In this document: positions 1-7,453 of the stretch, piece by piece | Numbering within the stretch: position 1 is the first letter of the stretch | Layout: each line of letters starts with the position of its first letter | Assembly (NCBI GenBank): GCA_003697085.1 | Contig: RFFU01000078.1 | Location: forward strand, 47,680-111,679 | DNA from: Candidatus Hydrogenedentota bacterium | GTDB taxonomy: Bacteria > UBA8481 > J006 | Direction of reading: 5' to 3' | Length of the DNA: 64,000 nucleotides | Position numbers and translations under genes: made by a program | The notes under the pieces: generated by a model | What the model was told of the DNA's origin: nothing | Databases searched by the model: none | The model's input: the letters and a program-made list of their open reading frames with translations, nothing else

Positions 1-188
1 CCTTCGTGATGGCGGTCCTTTACGCCGCAATCTATACCTTCATCACGCCCTACAGTTACACCGTCAACATTATGATCGCCTCCGCGGGAAATTATCGAGC
101 CCGCGATTTCGTTCGTCACGGAATCGGTTTGCTTCTTCTCTTCTACATCCTCGGCCCCCTTTTTCTCCCTATTCTCTTTCCATTTTAG
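1..188 (+). CDS. C-terminal end of an SLC13/DASS-type anion permease (5' truncated by window edge)
   Basis: The open frame is already running at the left edge (first full codon at base 3) and stops at 188, so only about 61 C-terminal residues are visible. They read as one or two hydrophobic helices around a polar stretch with a Pro-Tyr-Ser-Tyr-Thr-Val-Asn segment followed by a glycine/aspartate-containing turn. That arrangement is typical of the last conserved block of sodium:dicarboxylate/sulfate symporters, where Pro and Asn line the substrate and sodium site. The family call rests on this short block only. The gene converges on the PilZ gene downstream, with an 86-base spacer that holds a GC-rich hairpin but no T-run. 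Confidence 0.5.
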   Translation, partial: FVMAVLYAAIYTFITPYSYTVNIMIASAGNYRARDFVRHGIGLLLLFYILGPLFLPILFPF

Positions 189-274
189 CAATGAAAAGAA
201 CGGGGGCGTATGGCTCTTTTTCGCCCGGGAACCGGGCAGAACAAAGGAAGCGAAGACAGTTGGGTCGGGTCTCT

Positions 275-907
275 TTATTTTTCCGATTTCAAATTGATTA
301 CGGGGGCGTCGAGAAGTCGTTCCATAATGGCCTCATTGATCAAATCCACATCTCGTGTCTCGATATGACTGAAGTGCAAGCCGTGTCCGAAAAGGCCGTT
401 GCCCTTCTCCTCACTCCAAACGACCATTGCAAAAGCCGAGATCGACTCCGGAATCGTCGGAAGTTCAAACTGAATTTCCAAAAGCGTCGATATCGGATAC
501 CGACTTCCCGTCACGATGTAAAGCCCGCCGGCCGAAAGGTTTTTGATATGCCCGGTTTCTGTTAAGGGCGCCGATTCCCGATACGGTTGTTCGGGGACCC
601 ATAGCACACGATAAAACGCTGATATCTCGATCGGAATTCTACGAAAACGTCTTCGTTCGGCGCCGCGCGGCTCCTCCTTTTCGGATTCGAGCGCGGATTC
701 TCGGTCTTGCGAGGGCAACCCGAGATATTTCTCGAGCCATTTTTCGTAATAGCGATCGAGCCACAGAACCGTTGCTTCCCGCAGGGAAAGGTTCTTCCCT
801 TGGTTATTCTTCCGCTTCCGATACGCTTCGATCTCCTCGCGCATCTTCGGAATAATCACCGTAAAATCCATCGCTTTTCTACCCGAGGAATCCATGTTGT
901 CGAGCAT
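275..907 (-). CDS. PilZ-domain protein (probable c-di-GMP effector)
   Basis: 210 residues. The N-terminal ~80 residues are charged and probably helical. A PilZ domain follows at about residues 84-200, with the arginine-rich RxxxR element at 86-90 and the matching NxSxxG element (Asn123, Ser125, Gly128). Together these are the c-di-GMP contact residues of the family. No enzymatic or membrane domain is fused, so it probably acts by protein-protein contact. The longest start overlaps the end of leuD by 29 bases; an internal ATG at 871 would remove the overlap, and neither start has a strong ribosome site. It is the last gene of the leuC-leuD run, but nothing shows a functional tie to leucine synthesis. 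Confidence 0.75.
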   Translation of the reverse strand: MLDNMDSSGRKAMDFTVIIPKMREEIEAYRKRKNNQGKNLSLREATVLWLDRYYEKWLEKYLGLPSQDRESALESEKEEPRGAERRRFRRIPIEISAFYRVLWVPEQPYRESAPLTETGHIKNLSAGGLYIVTGSRYPISTLLEIQFELPTIPESISAFAMVVWSEEKGNGLFGHGLHFSHIETRDVDLINEAIMERLLDAPVINLKSEK

Positions 908-1418
908 AATTGAATATCCCGCCCGCGTCGAGTACCGGAAGCGCTTCTCCCAAGGGCATCAAGGAAACAATCGTTCCATCCTTCTCGTAGATCATCTTGT
1001 TCTCATCGAGATCGATCGTCACTTCGTCGCCCGTCTGGATCCTCGGGAGTTCTCCCGAGGGTTCCACGGGGATGATCTCTCCCGTCGCAATGCAGTTGCG
1101 ATAAAAGATCCGCGCGAAACTCCTCGCCACCACAACCGAACACCCCGCCGCTCCCAAGGCAATCGGAGCGTGCTCCCGTGAGGACCCGCAACCGAAGTTC
1201 TTTCCCGCCACGATGACGGAATACGGCGTCTTGTCCGCTCCCTCCGGAACAAAGCATTCTTCGCCCGGAAGACCGGCCAGAGCATAGCGGCCGAGTTCTT
1301 CATATTCTTTTGGAATCGTCGGCACCAAATTGAGATACTTCGCCGGAATAATTTGGTCCGTATCGATATTGTCTCCGACCACGAAGGCCGGCCCTTTTAT
1401 CCGATGCGTTCTCTTCAT
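879..1418 (-). CDS. leuD: 3-isopropylmalate dehydratase small subunit
   Basis: 179 residues, the size of the short archaeal/thermophile-type LeuD. This swivel-domain subunit pairs with LeuC to isomerise 2-isopropylmalate to 3-isopropylmalate; in citramalate-using organisms the same enzyme also processes citramalate. The N-terminal GDNIDTDQIIPA element (about residues 16-27) and the GKNFGCGSSREHA substrate loop (about 73-85) are both intact. An AAGGAG site lies 9 bases before the ATG. The gene starts 29 bases after the leuC stop codon, consistent with one transcript. With cimA elsewhere in the window, this subunit may serve both leucine and isoleucine synthesis. Confidence 0.93.
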   Translation of the reverse strand: MKRTHRIKGPAFVVGDNIDTDQIIPAKYLNLVPTIPKEYEELGRYALAGLPGEECFVPEGADKTPYSVIVAGKNFGCGSSREHAPIALGAAGCSVVVARSFARIFYRNCIATGEIIPVEPSGELPRIQTGDEVTIDLDENKMIYEKDGTIVSLMPLGEALPVLDAGGIFNYARQHGFLG

Positions 1419-1447
1419 CCTTCCGACTCCTTCCCGCTACAATTCCG

Positions 1448-2818
1448 TCAATCCCGCGGATCCGCTATATGACCGGCCAGTGCCGAAGCCGCAACCGTCG
1501 CCGGAGATGCCAGAATAACCCGGGAATCGCGGTGCCCCATCCTCCCTGGAAAGTTCCGGTTCGTGGCGCTGATGCACGTCATCGGTGAGTTGAGCCGACC
1601 GAAGGAATCTTCCGGACCCCCGAGGCAAGCGGCGCAAGAAGCGTTTTCCGTCATTCTCACGCCGGATTCCTCGAGAATCTCCCACACCGTCTTCTCCCCG
1701 AGTTGCGCTCTCTGAAGTTCTTCGACAACGCGCGGAGTTGCAGGAACTCCAAAGGTCGGAACCTTCACCTCCTTGCCCTTCACGATCCGGGCGAAGGCGA
1801 GAAAGTCACTCGTCTTTCCCCCCGTACAAGAACCTATGTATGCCCGGTCGATCTTGATGTCGGTTACTTCCCGCGCTTTCCGGCGGTTTCCTGGATTCGG
1901 GTGCAACGCCACCAAGGGTTCGAGCTCGGAAAGATCAATCCGATACTCCGCCTCCACCGGCGCTCCCAAATCCTGCTCCACCGGCTCGAACTCGCTCACC
2001 GTTCCCTCCGCCTCTGTTCTCTCCCTCACAAACGCCACCGTCGCTTCATCACACGGAAAGATTCCGTTCTTTCCCCCCGCTTCAATCGCCATATTCGCGA
2101 TGGTCATCCGATCATCCATCGTCAAGCCGCCCACTCCCTCCCCGCCGTATTCCATTGCTTTGTAAGTGGCTCCGTCGAAACCGATCATACCGATAATATG
2201 GAGGATGACGTCTTTCGCCATCACGCCGGAAGGAAGTTCTCCATCGAGAAGAAAGCGCAACGTGGGTGGAATCCGAAGAAGAATTCGACCGGTTCCGAGC
2301 ACGAATCCCGCATCCGTATTGCCGATTCCCGTCGCGAACTCGTTGAAGGCCCCTGCCGTGCATGTGTGGGAATCCGTCCCCAACAGAACCTCGCCCGGAC
2401 GTGTGTGCCCGTGTTCGGGCAACGCAGAATGGCAGACACCCGCGTATCGCGAACCATATTGTCGCTTGAACGGCCCCTTTTCGGCTTTGTATCGCCACCG
2501 CCCCTCGGAATCGTCGATCACGTCGTAGAAATACCGTATTCCCTGTTCCTTCGCAAATTCCCGAAGAATATCCACATTTCGATTCGCCAGAGAATCCGTG
2601 GTAAAAATGTAATGGTCCGGAATCAGTACCACTCGGTTCGGATCCCATACCCTCGCTTCCTTTCCGAATTCTCTCCGGAAAACCCCGATCGTCCCCGGCC
2701 CGCAAACGTCGTGCGTCATCAAAACATCCACATTCACCCAGACATTCTCCCCCGGCCGCACCTCCGCACGTCCGGATTTCCGGCAAAGAATCTTCTCCGT
2801 TAGTGTCATCTTAGGCAT
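1448..2818 (-). CDS. leuC: 3-isopropylmalate dehydratase large subunit, aconitase family
   Basis: 456 residues. It carries the three 4Fe-4S cysteine ligands expected of the family: Cys331 in GSCTGG, and Cys395 and Cys398 in CAACLGG. The DSHTCT substrate motif is at about 149-154. The start has GGAG six bases upstream. One oddity is an insertion of about 25 residues (about 101-126, rich in Arg, Lys, Tyr and Gly) between the Phe-Tyr-Asp-Val and Gly-Val-Cys-His motifs; these lie nearly adjacent in the LeuC proteins I know. The insertion is in frame, with intact flanking motifs, so the protein should be functional. Homoaconitase-like specificity cannot be excluded from sequence alone, but pairing with leuD and the nearby ilv/cimA genes favours LeuC. 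Confidence 0.92.
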   Translation of the reverse strand: MPKMTLTEKILCRKSGRAEVRPGENVWVNVDVLMTHDVCGPGTIGVFRREFGKEARVWDPNRVVLIPDHYIFTTDSLANRNVDILREFAKEQGIRYFYDVIDDSEGRWRYKAEKGPFKRQYGSRYAGVCHSALPEHGHTRPGEVLLGTDSHTCTAGAFNEFATGIGNTDAGFVLGTGRILLRIPPTLRFLLDGELPSGVMAKDVILHIIGMIGFDGATYKAMEYGGEGVGGLTMDDRMTIANMAIEAGGKNGIFPCDEATVAFVRERTEAEGTVSEFEPVEQDLGAPVEAEYRIDLSELEPLVALHPNPGNRRKAREVTDIKIDRAYIGSCTGGKTSDFLAFARIVKGKEVKVPTFGVPATPRVVEELQRAQLGEKTVWEILEESGVRMTENASCAACLGGPEDSFGRLNSPMTCISATNRNFPGRMGHRDSRVILASPATVAASALAGHIADPRD

Positions 2819-3066
2819 AAAATCTCCAACCGGCCTTTCCAGAGATTTCTCCTCTCGAGAAGAAACGCACCTCCCGTGAGAAGAAAAACATATTAGCAGA
2901 AGAAACGAAGGACTTCTTCCTTTTTTTGGCTCTTCGGAGGTATTTTTGGGTGAGGGATCGGTAAAATTCGAACTCCGAAAGGAAACCTCGGATATTATGC
3001 ATTCGCCTTTTTCTCTTTCCTACTTTCGCCCAGGGAAAGCCTTTTCTTCGGGGCTTACACTTCCTC

Positions 3067-3168
3067 TTCCTCTGTGACTTCTCGGTGTCCTCTGGGTTCT
3101 CAGTGGCTTCCTAATGCGAGTTGCAGAAGTTCCGCTGGGATTTATTTCGAATTTCGAAATTCGGATTT
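3067..3168. repeat. Compound intergenic word-repeat (CTCTGTG-type and TTTCGAA-type)
   Basis: The 510-base gap between leuC and the M23 gene has no convincing gene. At 3067-3111 the sequence repeats a 9-10 base word of the form CTCTGTGnC four to five times with drift. At 3142-3168 a second motif, TTTCGAATTTCGAAATTCGG, follows and contains the perfect 14-base palindrome GAATTTCGAAATTC at 3149-3162. Related word-repeats occur at 36.9-37.3 kb and 50.9 kb. The rest of the gap (2819-3066, 3169-3328) shows only the leuC ribosome site. Confidence 0.6.
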
Positions 3169-3328
3169 CTTGATTTGCTTTCTCATACATCCCATTCATT
3201 GCCAAAGAGAGACAACCATCTCCCACCCGCCAATTTTACTGATGAATCCATTTTTCTTTTTCGTGGCCGAAATCGTCGATCGCCGAGAAAACGGGTTTGA
3301 GGAAGAAAATTCCCCCTTTTGTCAACTG

Positions 3329-4399
3329 TTATCCGCGGCGTAACGCACCGTTCCAGGCTTTCAGAGGATTCAACCGTCTTCCGCCGCGGATAACCTCCAA
3401 GTGCAGGTGCGGGCCGGTCGAAAGCCCTGTCGAACCAACGCGTGCAATCGGCTGCCCCCCCGCAACCCTCTGTCCCCGCTTCACCAGAATCTTCGAATTA
3501 TGGGCGTAGCGGGTGATCGTTCCGTCCGCGTGGTGGATATCCACGAGATAACCATAACCGCGAACATAGCCGGCACGAATGACGCGGCCACCGCGGACCG
3601 CGTGGACGACTGTCCCCTTCGGCGCGGCGATATCGATTCCGGCGTGGAACCGCACCTTGTGTGTGATGGGATGACGACGGTATCCGAACCGCGAACTCAA
3701 CCTGCCGCCGCGAATCGGCCAATAGTACTTCACCGAGCCCTCCCGACCATGACCGGAGCGCGCCTTTGCCCCGGGAAGAAAGAGATACTGTCCCGCACGG
3801 ACGTTTCCCGCATCCTTCAATCCGTTCGCCTCAACGACATCTCCGATCTTCACATGATAGTAACGAGCCAAAGTCCAAAGATTCTCTCCCCGCCGGAGGC
3901 GAATTCGGATTCCCTTTCGGTTCGGTACCTTCAATCTCTTTCCCGGCCTCAGCACCGTTGATCGGAGTCCATTGACATTCATTATCGTGGCCACATCCAC
4001 TCCATATTTCCGCGCGATTCGCCCCAACGACTCGCCTCTCTTCACCTTGTGAATCACCATTCGAACACGACGGGAGGTAGGTTGGTGGGCAGAAGAGGAT
4101 TTCGTCTTTTTGGCTTTCTGTACGGGGGTCTTTTCCGCGTACCCCCCGCCCCAGTCTTCCTCCGGCTCCTCGGATTCCCGTCCTTCGATCAAATGGAATT
4201 CGACCTTCTTGAGAGCGTTGATCTCGAGTCCATCGCCCGCGGGATAGTCCAGATCCATTCCCGTCAACGCCAACGCCGGTTCGAGCGGTGCCGGCTCCTC
4301 CCGCTTCGCAAACGATGACGCTCCCCGCGAAAAACTCAAAAGAACAGCGGCGACTCCCGCGAGAAAAAAGGCTTGCTTGAGAAGTGTATTCTGGTTCAA
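3329..4399 (-). CDS. LysM-LysM-M23 peptidoglycan endopeptidase
   Basis: 356 residues. A hydrophobic N-terminal segment (about 8-28) is a signal peptide or signal anchor. A charged linker is followed by two LysM domains (about 115-158 and 165-208) that bind peptidoglycan, and then a C-terminal M23 domain (about 225-348). The zinc site is complete: His252 and Asp256 in HAGID, and His331/His333 in GPHLHLE. It is therefore probably an active lytic endopeptidase, not an EnvC/NlpD-type activator that has lost its ligands. It should act outside the inner membrane in wall remodelling. It stands alone, with a 152-base spacer to yggS. Confidence 0.9.
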   Translation of the reverse strand: MNQNTLLKQAFFLAGVAAVLLSFSRGASSFAKREEPAPLEPALALTGMDLDYPAGDGLEINALKKVEFHLIEGRESEEPEEDWGGGYAEKTPVQKAKKTKSSSAHQPTSRRVRMVIHKVKRGESLGRIARKYGVDVATIMNVNGLRSTVLRPGKRLKVPNRKGIRIRLRRGENLWTLARYYHVKIGDVVEANGLKDAGNVRAGQYLFLPGAKARSGHGREGSVKYYWPIRGGRLSSRFGYRRHPITHKVRFHAGIDIAAPKGTVVHAVRGGRVIRAGYVRGYGYLVDIHHADGTITRYAHNSKILVKRGQRVAGGQPIARVGSTGLSTGPHLHLEVIRGGRRLNPLKAWNGALRRG

Positions 4400-4551
4400 A
4401 TCAGCGGCTCCACGCTCTCTTTTCTCGGGAACGTTCCGTTCTTGCCGTGCCGCTCCCTCTCTCCATTATGTCGGCACGGAAGAAGGTTGTCTTGAATGCG
4501 CGTCTTTTCTTTTCTTTTCAAAATTCGACTTTTGGATCGAGAAGTTCGGCG

Positions 4552-5232
4552 TTATTTTCTTCTCGGGCCGAAGAGCGCTGTACCGATCCTCACCATCGTC
4601 GCCCCCTCCTCGATCGCCACCTCGAAGTCGTTCGACATTCCCATTGAAAGCCCCTCGATCTCCCACTCGCGAGCCAAATCCCGCAAAAGAGCGAAATATT
4701 TTCGGCTCTCTTCCGCCTCCTCGGCAAACGGCGGAATCGTCATCAATCCGCACAAACGTATCTTCGTCGCTTCGCGCGCCGCACGGACGAGCGCCCCCAA
4801 ACGGTCGGGAGGAACCCCCCCCTTCGTCTCTTCCCCGCCAACGTTAACCTCAAGGTAACATTCAACCGGCTCGGAAGCCCGCTTCTCAATCTCCCGAATC
4901 TCTTCCTCCCGACTGACAGATAATAAAGAACGACTATAGTTGAGAATTGTCCGTATCTTTCTTCGTTGAAGTCGGCCCTGGAAATGCCACCGCGCCGGTA
5001 TAACGGAAGCCTTCTCTTCGAGTTCCGAGAGATAATTCTCACCGAAATCCTCGACCCCGGCATCTTTGAGGACATGCACGGCCTCGACTCCATGCCCCTT
5101 GCTCACTGCGATCAACCGTACCGCATCCGGCGACCTGCCGGAACGTTCCGCCGCACGCCGAATCCGCTCCCGCACCATTTTCAAACGTTCCAACAACGCC
5201 GCGGTATCAATCTTTTCCTCAGTAGGGCTCAT
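4552..5232 (-). CDS. YggS/PROSC-family pyridoxal-phosphate homeostasis protein
   Basis: 226 residues, usual family length. The PLP lysine is Lys45 in the AVSKG motif, and the second hallmark appears as WHFQGRLQRRK, a small variation on the usual WHFIGxLQxNK. The C-terminal phosphate-binding region includes SMGMSNDFEVAI and RIGTALFG. Members are single-domain fold-type III PLP proteins that buffer PLP and influence amino and keto acid balance; no enzyme reaction is established. The ATG overlaps the 3' end of the upstream aldolase gene by 14 bases, so the two genes are probably co-transcribed. Confidence 0.92.
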   Translation of the reverse strand: MSPTEEKIDTAALLERLKMVRERIRRAAERSGRSPDAVRLIAVSKGHGVEAVHVLKDAGVEDFGENYLSELEEKASVIPARWHFQGRLQRRKIRTILNYSRSLLSVSREEEIREIEKRASEPVECYLEVNVGGEETKGGVPPDRLGALVRAAREATKIRLCGLMTIPPFAEEAEESRKYFALLRDLAREWEIEGLSMGMSNDFEVAIEEGATMVRIGTALFGPRRK

Positions 5233-5893
5233 CTTCGTTACACAAGGGAGCGGGATTTTGGAATCCGAGCCGGCGGCGTGTGTCCCTCAATTTTGCGACC
5301 TGTTCCGGGTTCAAGGCGTGCGGACCTCCCAGCGGCATTGAAGCGAGAAGAATTCGGGCGGCATGATCGAGCGATTCCATCTTGTAAAGCGCTTCGAAAA
5401 GGTCCGCGCCGACGGTGAGCGCGCCATGATTCTCGAGCAAAACGGCGTCGGCACCGCGAATGTATGGTTCGATCGATTCCGGAACCTCTTCCGTCGAGGG
5501 TGTGGCGTAAGGCGCAAGCGGAATCGCTCCCAACGCAACAATGATCTCGGGTATGACACAACCGGTAATCCCGCGACCCGCCACGGCGAACGCCGTCGCA
5601 TACGGCGGATGCGCGTGACAAATCGCCGCGACATCGGGACGAAGCCGGTACGTTGTCAGATGCATTCGGATCTCGGAAGAAGGCCGCTTTTTTCGTTCCC
5701 CGATTATTGTCCCGTCGAGGCGCATTTCCACGATGTCGCCGTCCTTCAAGAAGCCCTTTGCCACCCCGGACACCGTGGCCAGGATTCTTCCGTTCTTCAT
5801 TCGGATCGAAAGGTTGCCGTCGGTTCCGGAAACGAGTCCCCGTTGCCAAAGGCGTCTTCCCACTTCGATGATGTCGCGGCGTGTCATAACCAT
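5219..5893 (-). CDS. Class II aldolase/adducin-family protein (zinc aldolase)
   Basis: 224 residues. The zinc and catalytic residues of the L-fuculose-1-phosphate aldolase fold are all visible: Glu74 in SSE, His93 and His95 in HAHP, and His156 in ENHG. Conserved GNLSIR and TPSG-like phosphate-loop elements are present in the N-terminal half. Substrate cannot be assigned; fuculose, rhamnulose or ribulose phosphates and methylthioribulose phosphate are all used by relatives. The ATG at 5893 has a GGGGAG site 7 bases upstream and overlaps the manC stop by 10 bases. The neighbour suggests a sugar-phosphate role, but this is only context. Confidence 0.85.
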   Translation of the reverse strand: MVMTRRDIIEVGRRLWQRGLVSGTDGNLSIRMKNGRILATVSGVAKGFLKDGDIVEMRLDGTIIGERKKRPSSEIRMHLTTYRLRPDVAAICHAHPPYATAFAVAGRGITGCVIPEIIVALGAIPLAPYATPSTEEVPESIEPYIRGADAVLLENHGALTVGADLFEALYKMESLDHAARILLASMPLGGPHALNPEQVAKLRDTRRRLGFQNPAPLCNEDEPY

Positions 5894-6933
5894 TTTTCTT
5901 CTCCCCTCTCGCGCAACTTCTCCAGCACTTCCTTCACCCTCTGTTCCTCACCGCGCTTCATCACAAGGAGAATCTCCTCGCGCCGAACGATGACGAGGTC
6001 CTCCACACCGATCGTGGCGACAAGCCCCTCGTCGGAATCCAGAACGAGATTTCGCGAATCGATCAGAAGCGTCGAGAAACCGGAGGAAGCCGTGACGTTG
6101 CCGTCCGCGTCCGGATCTCGCACGCGCCTCACCGCTTCCCAATCACCAAGGTCATCCCAGGGAAACATCCCCCGTACAACGCCCGTCCTTTCGCTCTTCT
6201 CCATAATGCCGCGATCCACGGAGATACTCGGGCATTCGGAAAAGCCGTCCAGCGAACCCGTAGTCCGATAACGGCGACAAAATTCCGCCCACACGGGAAG
6301 ATGTTCCTCGAGAAGCCCCTCGTACACCCCCGCACGCACGATGAAGATACCCGCGTTCCACAGAGCACCCTTGGCAAGGAGCTTCCTAGCCACTTCCTTC
6401 GCCGGTTTCTCCACGAACCGTTCGATTCTCCGAACCCGGTCCCTTCCCCCCAAGGGCTCACCGGGAATAATGTAGCCATATCCGGTCGCGGGTCGGTCGG
6501 GTTCCACTCCCAAAGCAAGAATAATTTCCTCGTTGCGGGCCGTTTCAACGGCTTCCGAGACGGCTTCACGAAAACGTTCCCCGTCCGGAATATGGTGGTC
6601 CGCCGGTAGGGCGATGAGGACATCTTCACTCGAAACACCCCGCATTCCAAGAACGATCGCCGGGGCCGTGGAACGACCGCAGGGCTCCTCAATAACCTTC
6701 AACGTATTTGCCCAACCTGCCGCCGTAATGATCTCCCCGGCTCGGGGGGCGAGATCCGTTCCCGTAATGAGAACACCCTTCCCGGCGATCTTCGAAATCC
6801 GCTTCCAGGTCTCCTCGAGAAAGGTCTTTCCATCCGGAGCCGAGAGAAACTGTTTCGGTCGCCTTCGCCGGGACCATGGCCACAGCCGTTCTCCGCGCCC
6901 GCCTGCCAGGATGACCGCTACGATCTCACTCAT
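5884..6933 (-). CDS. manC: Mannose-1-phosphate guanylyltransferase
   Basis: About 349 residues. It transfers GMP from GTP to mannose-1-phosphate to give GDP-mannose. The N-terminal nucleotide-binding loop (GGRGERLWP followed by PKQF) and a downstream CGRSTAPAI block are typical of the family, as are the ALPADHHI and VEKP motifs. The length matches monofunctional GMPs lacking the C-terminal isomerase domain. I chose the ATG at 6933, which has GGGA 5 bases upstream, over a GTG three codons earlier. It heads a run with the aldolase and yggS. The GDP-fucose synthase-like gene at 47.6 kb could use a product derived from GDP-mannose, although no GDP-mannose 4,6-dehydratase is in the window. Confidence 0.9.
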   Translation of the reverse strand: MSEIVAVILAGGRGERLWPWSRRRRPKQFLSAPDGKTFLEETWKRISKIAGKGVLITGTDLAPRAGEIITAAGWANTLKVIEEPCGRSTAPAIVLGMRGVSSEDVLIALPADHHIPDGERFREAVSEAVETARNEEIILALGVEPDRPATGYGYIIPGEPLGGRDRVRRIERFVEKPAKEVARKLLAKGALWNAGIFIVRAGVYEGLLEEHLPVWAEFCRRYRTTGSLDGFSECPSISVDRGIMEKSERTGVVRGMFPWDDLGDWEAVRRVRDPDADGNVTASSGFSTLLIDSRNLVLDSDEGLVATIGVEDLVIVRREEILLVMKRGEEQRVKEVLEKLRERGEEKWL

Positions 6934-6942
6934 CGTTCCCAC

Positions 6943-7453
6943 TCTTCCGATCGTGAAAGAATTTCAATGGAAAGAGACCCTCTCTCTCCTGTCCGCCTTT
7001 TTATCTTAGGCATTATTGACTCCTCCCGAAACAATAACCTTTTCTTCGCTCCAAAAAAAGGACGGAACAGGACGTCCAGCCAAAAATCGCTCCCATTGTT
7101 CCGGAGTAGGGTTCGACTCGAATTGTGGCGTTATGGCGCCCTCTAACTCAAGAAGGCATTGTCCTCCACAAAATGTTTTTCAGAAGGACCTCGATGACGG
7201 GCTGTCAAAACGGAAGGATAAAAAACCGAAGATTTTCCGAGGCGCTTTCCCGTGTCCTCTTCCTTTCTTCCCACGTTCTGAGCGGCTGTTTTAAGCTAAC
7301 CCAATAGTAATCAGCCGTTTTACCCCAAACCCGTAGAGAGGAGAGATCACACTCTCGTTCAAGAGGGAGAAAACTGAAAGCCGCCACGCTCTTCCCACGA
7401 AACGTTTAACGTCACCGCATAAAATTTCCTGCAATGATGTCAGTCCAATCTTC
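6943..7453. other. Gene-free spacer between manC and the ligase fusion gene
   Basis: About 510 bases in which no frame resembles a known protein or shows a ribosome site. Composition is more AT-rich than the neighbouring genes. It must contain the manC promoter and the 3' end signal of the upstream cassette, but I see no clear hairpin with a T-run and no clear -35/-10 pair. A stretch near 7110 resembles a tRNA T-loop but does not fold. Confidence 0.5.

Noticed and set aside
223-237. GCCCGG-GAA-CCGGGC hairpin after the permease gene
   Set aside because: A perfect 6-bp stem but no T-run follows on either strand, so it cannot be called an intrinsic terminator.
7105-7130. GGTTCGACTC stretch resembling a tRNA T-loop
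   Set aside because: The flanks do not pair into a T-stem, and no acceptor or anticodon arm can be drawn around it.
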